DNA of 64,000 nucleotides from JACCXG01 sp963834305. GTDB lineage: Bacteria; Acidobacteriota; Vicinamibacteria; Vicinamibacterales; 2-12-FULL-66-21. Shown in pieces: positions 48,090 through 56,651 of this stretch. The DNA lies in NCBI GenBank assembly GCA_963834305.1, contig CAWIAX010000003.1, positions 682,001-746,000 on the forward strand, in the 5' to 3' direction. A program made the position numbers and the translations under genes. The stretch's first letter is position 1. Each line of letters opens with the position of its first letter. Below the pieces are notes generated by a model. It did not search any database and was not told where the DNA came from. It worked only from the letters and a program-made list of their open reading frames with translations.

Positions 48090-49289
48090 ATGCCCATCGG
48101 CACCCCCCTGCACCCGCGCACCTTTCCGCTCTGCGAGAGCCTGAACTACCGGGAGTGGTCGGGATACTATGCCGTCAGCGCCTACGAGGGGAATCACGAG
48201 CACGAATACAACGCGATCCGCAACGCCGCGGCGCTGATCGACGTCTCGCCGCTCTTCAAGTATCTCGTCACCGGCCAGGACGCGCCCCGCTTCGTCGACC
48301 GCCTCATCACCCGCAACGTGGCGAAGATGGAGGTCGGCCAGGTGTTCTACACGCCCTGGTGCGACGAACACGGCAAGGTGATCGACGATGGGACGGTGTC
48401 GCGGCTGGGGGACACGAGATTCCGCTGGACCGCCGCGGACCCGAGCCTGCGATGGTTCCGGCAGAATGCCGCCGGGATGCAGGTGTCGATCGAGGACATC
48501 TCCGAGGAGATCGCCGCGCTCGCGCTCCAGGGCCCGACGTCCGCGCGGCTGCTGCGCGCCGTGTCGGATGCCGACATCGATCGCCTGAAGTACTTCCGGG
48601 TGACGAGCGGCACGATCGGCGGCGTGCGCGTCGAGATCTCGCGCACCGGCTACACCGGCGATCTCGGCTACGAGATCTGGATGCCGGCGGCCCAGGCGGT
48701 GCGGGTGTGGGACGCGCTGATGACGGGGGGACGGCCGTTCGACATCAAGCCGGCCGGCATGCTGGCGCTCGACGTCGCCCGTGTCGAGGCCGGGCTCCTG
48801 CTGATCGACGTCGATTTCCACAGCAGCAAGAAGGCGCTGACCGGCGCGCAGCGCTATTCGCCGTACGAGATGGGGCTGGGCCGGCTGGTCAGCCTCGACA
48901 AGGCGCGCTTCATCGGCCAGCAGGCGCTGAAGCGCGAGCATGCCCGCGGCGCCGCCCGCCGGATTGTCGGCCTGCAGTTGGACTGGACGGAGGTCGAGCG
49001 GCTCTACGACGAGGCCGGCCTGGCGCCGGCAGTCGCGGCGACGGCGTCGCGCGTGGCGGTGCCCGTCTACCGCGAGGGCCGGCAGGTCGGGAAGGCGACG
49101 ACCACGACGTGGTCGCCGGTGCTGAAGAAGATGATCGCCATTGCGACCGTGGACCGGCCGCACGCCGCCGATGGCTCGCGCCTGCAGATCGAGCTGACCG
49201 TGGAAGCCGTCCGGCATCGCGTGCCGGCCACCGTCGTGCCCACCCCGTTCTTCAATCCGCCGAGGAAGACCGCCACGCCTCCTCCCTAG
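48090..49289 (+). CDS. GcvT-like aminomethyltransferase/demethylase
   Basis: 399 residues of the folate-dependent GcvT fold. Features: YAVSAYEGNHEHEYNAIRNA, DVSPLFKYLVTGQDAPRFVD, ISRTGYTGDLGYEIWMP (the conserved TGYTGE-type loop) and GLGRLVSLDKARFIGQQALK. The C-terminal barrel has RVAVPVYREGRQVGKATTTT. True glycine-cleavage GcvT is accompanied by GcvH and GcvP, which are absent here, so this is more like the GcvT-like parts of dimethylglycine, sarcosine or dimethylsulfoniopropionate demethylases. It faces a Rieske oxygenase with which it could pass one-carbon units to tetrahydrofolate. Confidence 0.85.
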   Translation: MPIGTPLHPRTFPLCESLNYREWSGYYAVSAYEGNHEHEYNAIRNAAALIDVSPLFKYLVTGQDAPRFVDRLITRNVAKMEVGQVFYTPWCDEHGKVIDDGTVSRLGDTRFRWTAADPSLRWFRQNAAGMQVSIEDISEEIAALALQGPTSARLLRAVSDADIDRLKYFRVTSGTIGGVRVEISRTGYTGDLGYEIWMPAAQAVRVWDALMTGGRPFDIKPAGMLALDVARVEAGLLLIDVDFHSSKKALTGAQRYSPYEMGLGRLVSLDKARFIGQQALKREHARGAARRIVGLQLDWTEVERLYDEAGLAPAVAATASRVAVPVYREGRQVGKATTTTWSPVLKKMIAIATVDRPHAADGSRLQIELTVEAVRHRVPATVVPTPFFNPPRKTATPPP

Positions 49290-49330
49290 AGCGCCTGCCG
49301 CGGAGGACGACGCGGGAGGTGCCGCGCTGA

Positions 49331-50473
49331 TCAGGCGCCGGCGCGGCCGCCGTGAAGCTCCACGATGAGGCGGTCGAACGCAAACAGCAGATCCTCCCGG
49401 TTCGAGTAGGGCCCCGGCGCGTAGGCGCGCGAGCCGATGCCCGCCTGCGACAGCTCGCAGACGTGCCAGTCCTGCCGGTTCGTCAGATCCCAGAATTCGA
49501 CGGCGTCTGCCGCGTCGAACCCGTCGCGCGCCACTTCTCCGGGATGGAAGTGCCACTCGCAGATGTTGATCGTCCGGTCCGGCGCCTGCGGCCAGAGCGT
49601 GTGCACCAGCATGTAGTCGGGGTGCAGGCTGAGGAGCATGTTCGGGAAGATCGCGTAGTAGTACACGCGGCGCCGATCGGCGGCCGACAGGCCGGGCAGG
49701 AACGCGCGCGGGCAGGTCCCGTCCATCGACAGCGTGTCCACGCCCGGGCGCAGGTCCATCCGGCCGCCCATGTAGCCCTGGTGCAGCGGCTCGTTCTCGC
49801 CGCTCAGGTAGTGCGACAGCCGGTTCAGCGCGGGGTGGAGGCCGGGGCAGTGCAGGCACTCGCTGTAGTTCTGGATCAGCAGCTTCCAGTTGGCCTTGAC
49901 GTCGTAGACCACCCGGTGCCCGAGCCGCAGCTCTTCCATCCGCCAGGGCCTGAACTTCGCCGGGAGATCGGCGAGCTGGGCCGCCAGCGGAGAGGGGTCG
50001 CGATCGAGGTTGATGAAGACGTGGCCGTCCCAGGTGTCGGCGGCAACCCGATGCAGCGGATAGTCCTCCTTCCTGAAATGCGGCACGTCGTCCATGTGGG
50101 GGGCGCCGATCAGCCGTCCCTCGAGGTCGTAGGTCCAGGCGTGATACGGGCACTGGATGCTGCCGGCGAAGGTGCCGCTGGCGTCGGTGCAGAGCCGCGT
50201 GCCGCGATGCCGGCAGACGTTGTAGAAGGCGTTGACCGGCGACGTCTGGCCGCGCGCGATGATGATGGGCTCGCCCAGGACGTCGCGGAGGAAGAACTGG
50301 CCGGGCGCGGCGAGCTGCTCGGTCCGGCCGGCGCAGAGCCACATCCGGGCGAAGAGCTGAGCCATCTCGCGGTCGAAAGGGGCGCGGTCCACGTAGTATT
50401 CCGCCGGCAGCGTGAGCGCTGTTGCCGGCAGCACGCCCCGGGGCGTGCCGGCTGCCCGTTTGTCCATCTGCAT
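49331..50473 (-). CDS. Rieske non-heme iron oxygenase, alpha subunit
   Basis: 380 residues from ATG 50473 (MQMDKRAAGTPRGVLPATAL); an upstream in-frame start would add 20 residues. The Rieske cluster is YNVCRHRGTRLC (Cys-x-His) and SIQCPYHAWTYD (Cys-x2-His). The mononuclear iron site is NYSECLHCPGLHP, the H-x4-H motif, with NICEWHFHPGEV later. This layout resembles betaine/carnitine/stachydrine demethylases and related ring-hydroxylating oxygenases. It needs a reductase, not seen here. It sits between a GcvT-like gene and a transporter, which favours oxidative N-demethylation over aromatic dihydroxylation. Confidence 0.9.
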   Translation of the reverse strand: MQMDKRAAGTPRGVLPATALTLPAEYYVDRAPFDREMAQLFARMWLCAGRTEQLAAPGQFFLRDVLGEPIIIARGQTSPVNAFYNVCRHRGTRLCTDASGTFAGSIQCPYHAWTYDLEGRLIGAPHMDDVPHFRKEDYPLHRVAADTWDGHVFINLDRDPSPLAAQLADLPAKFRPWRMEELRLGHRVVYDVKANWKLLIQNYSECLHCPGLHPALNRLSHYLSGENEPLHQGYMGGRMDLRPGVDTLSMDGTCPRAFLPGLSAADRRRVYYYAIFPNMLLSLHPDYMLVHTLWPQAPDRTINICEWHFHPGEVARDGFDAADAVEFWDLTNRQDWHVCELSQAGIGSRAYAPGPYSNREDLLFAFDRLIVELHGGRAGA

Positions 50474-50541
50474 GACCCTGCCCGACGGCGCGGCGGCAAC
50501 GCGGTTCGCGTGCGCGCGCAGGAAATGATACAACCACGGGC

Positions 50542-51885
50542 GTGCCCGTCACGCCCGGCGCCAACGCGCCCCTGGCGCTCCGCCGCGAGCTTGGCCGCTG
50601 GGATCTCACCGCCATCGGGGTCAACCAGGTCATCGGCGCTGCCGTGTTCGCGCAGCCGGCTCTGCTGGCGGCGCAGGCCGGTGCGTGGAGTCCGTGGATG
50701 GTGGCCGCGGTTGGCGGTGCGTCGATGCTGATTGCCCTGTCGTTCGCCGAAGTCGGCAGCCGGTTCGAGGGCACCGGCGGGCCCTACCTCTACACGCGGG
50801 CCGCGTTCGGCCGGTTCGCCGCGTTCGAAGTGGGCTGGATGCTGTGGTTCACGCGCGCCGTCAGCTGGGCGGCGGTCATCAACGTGCTCGCTTCCTCGCT
50901 CGGCTACTACTGGCCGGGTCTCACCGCGGGCTGGCCGCGCGCCCTGCTGATCACCGCGATCATCGCCGCCATCGCCCTCGTCAATATCCGCGGCATCCGG
51001 GAGAGCAGCTTCGTCGTCAACGGCCTGACGGTGGGGAAGCTGGTGCCGCTCGCCGTCTTCATCGTCTTCGGGCTGATGGCGGTGGACCCGGCGCGGCTCG
51101 TGCCCGGCGAGTCCATGAGCGCCGCGAGCATCTCGGCAACGGGGCTGCTCCTGATCTTCGCGTTCGGCGGCTACGAGGTCGTGCCGGTCGTCGCGGGCGA
51201 GGCCAGGAACCCGACGGCGACCGTGCCCTTCGCCCTCATCACCACCATCGCCATCGTCACCGTGATCATGACCCTGGCGCAGGTCGTGGCGCTCGGCACG
51301 CTGCCGTCGCTCGCCACGTCGGTGACGCCGCTGGCCGATGCGGCGAGCGTTTTCCTGGCCGGGGGAGGCGCCGCGCTGATGACCCTCGGGAGCACGCTCT
51401 CGGCGTCGGGCAACAACATGGGCCAGGCGCTCTCGGGCTCGCGGAACCTGTTCGCGCTGGCCGAGCAGGGGGACCTGCCGCCGTTCTTCGGCCGCGTCCA
51501 CGCGAGCTACCGGACGCCGGTGAACGCGATACTGGTCACCGCCGGCGTGGCGCTGGTGCTCGCGGTGTCGGGCCGCTTCGCCGCGCTGGCGGCGGTCAGC
51601 GCCGTCAGCCGGCTGATCGTCTACGTCTTCACCTGCGCCGCCACGCTGCGGCTGCGCCATCCCCGGTTCGCCACGGTGGTCAGGCCGGCAGCGTTCGTCG
51701 TACCCTTCGGGCCGGTCATCCCGGCGGTGGCCATCGTGATCGGCCTGGCGATCCTGGCCGGGGCGACGCCGCGCCAGCTCTGGGCTGGCGTGTATGCCCT
51801 TCTCGCCGGCGCGGCGCTCTACCTGGCGGCGCGCTGGACCTCCGGCCGCGTTTCCGCGGCCGAACTGCTCAGGGAGAACACATGA
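50542..51885 (+). CDS. APC-family amino-acid/amine permease
   Basis: 447 residues starting GTG 50542, with about 12 transmembrane helices. The first half contains LTAIGVNQVIGAAVFAQPAL, the unwound TM1 motif of the family. Later helices are GGASMLIALSFAEVGSRFEG, FEVGWMLWFTRAVSWAAVIN, LLLIFAFGGYEVVPVVAGEA and TPVNAILVTAGVALVLAVSG. It is divergent from the Rieske gene by about 70 bp. It probably imports the substrate of the oxygenase module, a methylated amino acid being the simplest guess. Its TGA overlaps the next ATG. Confidence 0.92.
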   Translation: MPVTPGANAPLALRRELGRWDLTAIGVNQVIGAAVFAQPALLAAQAGAWSPWMVAAVGGASMLIALSFAEVGSRFEGTGGPYLYTRAAFGRFAAFEVGWMLWFTRAVSWAAVINVLASSLGYYWPGLTAGWPRALLITAIIAAIALVNIRGIRESSFVVNGLTVGKLVPLAVFIVFGLMAVDPARLVPGESMSAASISATGLLLIFAFGGYEVVPVVAGEARNPTATVPFALITTIAIVTVIMTLAQVVALGTLPSLATSVTPLADAASVFLAGGGAALMTLGSTLSASGNNMGQALSGSRNLFALAEQGDLPPFFGRVHASYRTPVNAILVTAGVALVLAVSGRFAALAAVSAVSRLIVYVFTCAATLRLRHPRFATVVRPAAFVVPFGPVIPAVAIVIGLAILAGATPRQLWAGVYALLAGAALYLAARWTSGRVSAAELLRENT

Positions 51886-52373
51886 TCCGCACCGTTATCG
51901 CCGCTGTTCTGATCCTGGCCGGCGCCGCCACCGCGGCTGCCCAGTCCACCGTGTTCCTCGTCCGGCATGCCGAACGGGCGGACGGCGGCGGCAACATGCA
52001 GACAGCCGACCCCGACCTGTCGGAGGCAGGCCGCGCCAGGGCCGAGTCGCTCGCGACGCTGCTCAAGGACGCGAAGATCACCACGGTCATCACGTCCGAG
52101 TTCAAGCGCACCCGGCAGACGGCGGCCCCGATTGCCGCCGCGCTCGGCATCGAGCCGGTCGAGGTGCCGTCGAAGGACTCCGCGGCGCTCGTCCGCAGGA
52201 TCGGCACCGCGAAGGGCAACGTGCTCGTGGTCGGCCACTCGAACACCGTCCCGGAGACCCTGAAGGGCCTTGGCGTGCGCGAGGCCATCACCATCGGCGA
52301 GCAGGATTTCGACAACCTGTTCGTCGTGGTCAGGGGCGCGCGTCCGACCCTGGTCCGCCTGCACTATAAATAG
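51882..52373 (+). CDS. Exported histidine phosphatase-family protein
   Basis: 163 residues from ATG 51882, overlapping the permease stop. Signal peptide MIRTVIAAVLILAGAATAAA. Catalytic motif STVFLVRHAERADGGG: RHA in place of the usual RHG, with the phospho-acceptor His kept. Then ITSEFKRTRQTAAPIAAALG, LVVGHSNTVPETLKGLGV with the second His, and a C-terminal LHYK. It probably acts as a periplasmic phosphomonoesterase. Its substrate is not indicated. Confidence 0.88.
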   Translation: MIRTVIAAVLILAGAATAAAQSTVFLVRHAERADGGGNMQTADPDLSEAGRARAESLATLLKDAKITTVITSEFKRTRQTAAPIAAALGIEPVEVPSKDSAALVRRIGTAKGNVLVVGHSNTVPETLKGLGVREAITIGEQDFDNLFVVVRGARPTLVRLHYK

Positions 52374-52451
52374 CGGCGCTCAGGTCCGGGCCGCTGCGGG
52401 AGCGCCGCCGCGCCATCTCGACCCCGGGAAGTTCCGCGCGATAATGCGCGC

Positions 52452-53801
52452 ATGCCTCATCGTCTGACCGCGCTGCTGATCCCCGCGGTGATGCTGGGCG
52501 GCGGCCCCGTTCCCCAGCGCTCCGCGCCCGCCGCACTGTCGCCGCAGGAGCTCGCCCGGGTCTGGGACGCTGAACATGTCTCGCCGCCGCTGCCGCCGCT
52601 GCTGGCGCACGCCGATGTCGTGGCCCGGCTCGACGCGCTGCGCACCGGGAGCGGCGGCCTCTTCCGCATCGAGAAAGTCGGCGAATCCGTCGAAGGACGG
52701 GCGATCAATCTCGTGCAGGCGGGCACCGGCAGCTTCCCCGTGCTGCTGTGGTCGCAGATGCACGGCGACGAGCCAACCGCCACCGCCGCGCTGTTCGACC
52801 TGTTCGCCTATCTCGAGAAGCATCGCGACGATGCCGCGGTGCGGCGGATGCTCGGCGCGCTGACCCTCCATGTGATCCCCATGCTGAACCCCGACGGCGC
52901 CGAGCGGCACCAACGGCGGAACGCGCAGGGGATCGACATCAACCGCGACGCGCTCAGGCTCCAGACGCCGGAGGGCCGCACCCTCAAGGCGGTTCGCGAC
53001 CGCTACGCGCCGCGCGTCGGGTTCAACCTGCACAACCAGGCCTGGCGCACGTCGGTCGGAGCGCCGCCCAAACCGGCGTCCATCTCGCTGCTCTCCGTGG
53101 CCTTCGACGAAGCGCGTTCCAACAGCGCCGGGCGCACGCTCACCAGGAAGATCGGCGCGGTCATCCGCGACGCGCTCGAGCCATTCGCCTCCGGCCAGAT
53201 CGGCCGCTACGACGACGCCTTCGACGGACGGGCCTTTGGCGACCAGCTGACACTCTCCGGCACGCCGGTCGTGCTGATCGAGACCGGCCCCTGGCCGGCC
53301 CGCGAGCCGGATCCGGCGCTGGTCAGGCTGAACTTCATCGCCATCGTGTCCGCGCTGCAGGCGCTGGCGAACGGGTCCGTGGACAGCGCCGATCCCCGCC
53401 GCTACGATTCGCTGCCGCTGAACGACACCCGCCTGATGTACCTCCTGATCAAGAACGCCTCGATCATCAACGGCACCGGCGTGCCTCCCTTCGTCGCGGA
53501 CATCGGCATTGCCGCTACGCGCCGGATCAGCACCGAGGGGGAGCGCCAGCTGCAGACCACGACCACCATCGAAGACATGGGGGATCTCCGCACGCTCGGC
53601 GCCCTGCGGATCATCGATGGTACCGGCATGACCGTCGTCCCGTTCCACGGAGGGACACTGGCTGAGGGGCAAATCGTCGACCTGCCGGAATGGAGGGCGA
53701 AGGGGGCCGCGACCGTCGCCGTCGGGCAGCCGGCGCGGCTGGTCCTGCTGAAGCCGGCGGTCGAGCCGGGCAAATACCAGGTCGAACTAGTCCTGCGCTG
53801 A
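52452..53801 (+). CDS. Exported M14-family zinc carboxypeptidase
   Basis: 449 residues. The N-terminus has a signal peptide ending near GGGPVPQRSA. The catalytic domain has the first two Zn ligands in LLWSQMHGDEPTATAALFD, ATLHVIPMLNPDGAERHQRR-type core (LTLHVIPMLNPDGAERHQRR), the third Zn ligand His in GFNLHNQAWRT, and the general base Glu in VVLIETGPW. The C-terminal ~110 residues form a separate beta domain of unknown role. It overlaps the stop of the convergent amidohydrolase homologue by 15 bases. Confidence 0.88.
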   Translation: MPHRLTALLIPAVMLGGGPVPQRSAPAALSPQELARVWDAEHVSPPLPPLLAHADVVARLDALRTGSGGLFRIEKVGESVEGRAINLVQAGTGSFPVLLWSQMHGDEPTATAALFDLFAYLEKHRDDAAVRRMLGALTLHVIPMLNPDGAERHQRRNAQGIDINRDALRLQTPEGRTLKAVRDRYAPRVGFNLHNQAWRTSVGAPPKPASISLLSVAFDEARSNSAGRTLTRKIGAVIRDALEPFASGQIGRYDDAFDGRAFGDQLTLSGTPVVLIETGPWPAREPDPALVRLNFIAIVSALQALANGSVDSADPRRYDSLPLNDTRLMYLLIKNASIINGTGVPPFVADIGIAATRRISTEGERQLQTTTTIEDMGDLRTLGALRIIDGTGMTVVPFHGGTLAEGQIVDLPEWRAKGAATVAVGQPARLVLLKPAVEPGKYQVELVLR

Positions 53802-55559
53802 CGGCAGCGGCGCCGTTTCGGCGCGGGCCGGGCGGCGATAGACGATCTTGCCGTCGAAGATCGTGACCGCGACCTGCGCCGCTGGCAGCCCGCCGTCTGG
53901 CGCGGGCCGCGCACCGAAGATGTCCTCGGACAGCACCACCAGGTCGGCGAGCATGCCGGGGGAGATCGCGCCCTTGCGCCCCTCGTCGAACGATGCCCAG
54001 GCAGGGATGGAGGTGTACGCGTCGAGAGCTGGCTTCAATTCGAGTCCCGCCTCGGGCCGGGCCGCGTCGCCGGGCGCCGCGGCCGGTGACGCCGCGCGAG
54101 TGGCCGCCTGAAGCCCGAGGAGGGGGTCGAGCCCGAGCGCCGGCCACCCGCTGCCGAACACCATCCGGGTTTCGTCCGACAGGAGCCAGGGGGTGTGTGC
54201 ACGTGCCGCGCGCTCCGGCCCGAGCTGCCGCGCCAGCATCGCGGTCCGCCGCGGCGTGGGGCTGCCGAGGAGCGGCTGTATCGACGCGACGACCCCGAGT
54301 GCGCCGAAGCGTGGCACGTCGGCCGGGTCCACGAGGCTGAGGTTCTCGATCCGGTGGCGCCGTCCGCGCCGCGGGGACCGGTTGGATCGGGCGGCGTGGG
54401 CGTAGGCGTTGAGCGACGCGCGCACGGCCCGGTCTCCCGTTGCGTGGGTGATGACCTGCCAGCCGGCGGCGTCCGCCAGACGCACCGTGCGGTTCAGGTC
54501 GTCGGGGGTGAACGACAGCTCGCCCGCCGCATCTTGTCCCGAACGGCCCTCGTAGGGCTCGAGCATCGCGGCCCGCCGCGCGGCGACCGGGCCGTCGAGT
54601 TGAATCGAGAGCGCCCCCGTCTTCAGCAGCGGGTCGTCGGGGTACTCCTTCCGGGTGTCGTCCAGCCGCTCCAGATCCTCGTCGGTGAGGGGGGCGGCAA
54701 CGGGCAGCGCCGCATACACCCGGAGCGTCAGGTCTCCGGATCGGCGCAGCCGATCGTAGAGGTCGAGGCTCTCGGTGGAGTCGATCCGCGTCTGCGCGCT
54801 GGTGATGCCGAGGGCGTTCGCTTCGGCAATGGCGCTCAGGAGCGCCGCGGCCCGCTCCTCCTGCGTCGGCGCCGGAATGAGATCCGCCACCAGATCGCCC
54901 GCCGCATTCTGGAGCACACCCGCGGGCTCGCCGCTGCGAGGCTCGCGCACAATCACGCCGTCTTCCGGGTCCGCGGTCCGGCCCGTGATCTGCGCGGCGC
55001 GCAGCGCCGTGGAATTCACCCAGACCGAGCGTTCGTCGGCGCCGTACATCAGGGCGGGCCGATCCTTGACGACCGAGTCGAGCAGCTGCCGCGAGGGCAA
55101 ACCGCCGCGAAAATGCTCAGCCGACCATCCCCGCCCGACGATCCAGGCGCTCTCGGGGTTGGCGGCCGCCCACGCGCCGATGCGCTCCAGCATTTCCGCG
55201 GCGCTCGCCGCTCCCGCGAGATCCACCCGGGCCAGGGCCCGTCCGCCGTCCAGCAGCCGCACCTGTGCGTCGTTGAACCCGGGGACGACGGCGCCGCCGC
55301 GGGCATCGACGACGATGGTCTGTGGCGCCTGCAGCCGCGCGACCTCCTTCTCGGAGCCGACCCGGAGAATCTGGTTGCCCCGGACCGCCACCGCCTCCGC
55401 CATCGTCCCGCGCCGATCGGCCGTGTAGACCGTCGCGTTGCGGACGATCAGATCGACCGGCCCCTCGCTGTCGTCGCGCTGGGCGCCGACCATCAGGCCG
55501 GCAATCAGCGTCGCCGCGACGATGGCCACGACGACGTAAGCGGTAAGGCGGGCCGCCAT
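53787..55559 (-). CDS. YtcJ-like amidohydrolase homologue lacking key metal ligands
   Basis: 590 residues. N-terminal signal anchor (LTAYVVVAIVAATLIAGLMV). The outline is that of YtcJ-type amidohydrolases: DLIVRNATVYTADRRGTMAE and VVDARGGAVVPGFNDAQVRL. In family members the last motif is PGFxDxHxH; here the HxH is AQVR, so both first metal ligands are missing. ITHATGDRAVR and HRIENLSLV keep two later His, but the usual GSDAP-type Asp loop reads FGSGWPALGLDP. The chain is otherwise full-length and unbroken, so it is likely a catalytically changed or non-enzymatic homologue rather than a decayed gene. Confidence 0.85.
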   Translation of the reverse strand: MAARLTAYVVVAIVAATLIAGLMVGAQRDDSEGPVDLIVRNATVYTADRRGTMAEAVAVRGNQILRVGSEKEVARLQAPQTIVVDARGGAVVPGFNDAQVRLLDGGRALARVDLAGAASAAEMLERIGAWAAANPESAWIVGRGWSAEHFRGGLPSRQLLDSVVKDRPALMYGADERSVWVNSTALRAAQITGRTADPEDGVIVREPRSGEPAGVLQNAAGDLVADLIPAPTQEERAAALLSAIAEANALGITSAQTRIDSTESLDLYDRLRRSGDLTLRVYAALPVAAPLTDEDLERLDDTRKEYPDDPLLKTGALSIQLDGPVAARRAAMLEPYEGRSGQDAAGELSFTPDDLNRTVRLADAAGWQVITHATGDRAVRASLNAYAHAARSNRSPRRGRRHRIENLSLVDPADVPRFGALGVVASIQPLLGSPTPRRTAMLARQLGPERAARAHTPWLLSDETRMVFGSGWPALGLDPLLGLQAATRAASPAAAPGDAARPEAGLELKPALDAYTSIPAWASFDEGRKGAISPGMLADLVVLSEDIFGARPAPDGGLPAAQVAVTIFDGKIVYRRPARAETAPLPSAQD

Positions 55560-55721
55560 GGATCCTCCAGGTGAAAGACGCCTGCCGTGTCAGGGGGCAC
55601 GCTGTCGATCCGCAGCCGGACTGTCGCGCATTCTAGCACGGGGGGCAGGTTGTTCCCCGGGCCCGTCTGCGGCCATAATGGCGCGAGAACAGCCTTTATT
55701 GTCAGGCATTTACAGCTCCTC

Positions 55722-56651
55722 ATGAGATTTGCCATCGTTGGTGCCGGGGCGGTCGGCGGCTACTACGGGGCGCTGCTCGCCCAGGCCGGCCACGACGTGA
55801 CGTTCCTCGCGCGCGGCGCCCACCTCGCGGCGATCCGCGAGCGAGGGCTGCAGATCCGCCGGCCGATGCTGGGGGACTTCACCGTTCGGGCGCCGGCCGA
55901 GGAGGATCCGTCGCGCGTCGGGCACGCCGACGTCGTCATCCTGGCGGTGAAGGCCTACGACAACGAGCAGGCGCTGCGCAGCGTGGCGCAGATGACCGGG
56001 CCGGAGTCGAGTGTGCTGACGCTGCAGAACGGCGTCGACAGTGCCGTCGAGCTGGCCCGGGTCGTGGGCGAGGGTCCGGTCATCGGCGGCACGACCTACA
56101 TCGCCACCGCGCTCACCGAGCCGGGCGTCATCGAGCAGAACGGCGTCCACCGCCGCATCGTGCTGGGTGAAGTGTTCGGCCGGCTGCCGCGGTTGTCGCC
56201 GCGGGTGGTGACGCTCCGGGAGGTGCTGGCGTCGGCCGACATCCAGGCGGAGGCGGTCGAAGACGGCCGGATCCCGATCTGGGAGAAGTTCATCCTGCTG
56301 GCGTCGGTAGCGGGCTTCACGGGGGCGGCGCGGCTGCCGATCGGGGCGATCCGCGAGGACGAGTACTGCCGGGCGCGGTTCCTCGACGGCTGCCGCGAGG
56401 TCGAGCAGGTCGCGCGCGCGGAGGGGGTGCCGGTGGCCGGGGACATGATCGCGCGGATCAACGCCTACATCGACGGCATCCCGGCGTCGATGCGGTCGTC
56501 GCTGCTCATCGACCTGTCGCAAGGCAAGCGGATCGAGGTGGAAGCGCTGCAGGGCGCCGTGGTGCGGCGGGCGGAGCGCGCCGGCGTGGCGGTACCGATC
56601 ATGTCGGCGCTGTATGCGGTGCTGAAGCCCTGGGCGCACCCACCCGCCTGA
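55722..56651 (+). CDS. panE: 2-dehydropantoate 2-reductase
   Basis: NADPH-dependent reduction of ketopantoate in the pantothenate/CoA pathway. 309 residues from ATG 55722 (MRFAIVGAGAVGGYYGALLA) with the GxGxxG motif. AVKAYDNEQALRSVA and LTLQNGVDS follow the nucleotide fold. The catalytic Lys lies in IWEKFILLASVAGFTGAARL, and IDLSQGKRIEVEALQGAVVR is the conserved late helix. Family members with other 2-oxoacid substrates exist. Its 3' end overlaps the convergent kinase gene by ~50 bases. No panB or panC is in the window. Confidence 0.88.
   Translation: MRFAIVGAGAVGGYYGALLAQAGHDVTFLARGAHLAAIRERGLQIRRPMLGDFTVRAPAEEDPSRVGHADVVILAVKAYDNEQALRSVAQMTGPESSVLTLQNGVDSAVELARVVGEGPVIGGTTYIATALTEPGVIEQNGVHRRIVLGEVFGRLPRLSPRVVTLREVLASADIQAEAVEDGRIPIWEKFILLASVAGFTGAARLPIGAIREDEYCRARFLDGCREVEQVARAEGVPVAGDMIARINAYIDGIPASMRSSLLIDLSQGKRIEVEALQGAVVRRAERAGVAVPIMSALYAVLKPWAHPPA

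Noticed and set aside
50685..51881. Second frame over the permease gene giving an Arg-rich protein
   Set aside because: Arg/Gly/Ala-rich composition typical of shifted GC-rich coding DNA; only the part from 51882 on, the histidine phosphatase, is real.
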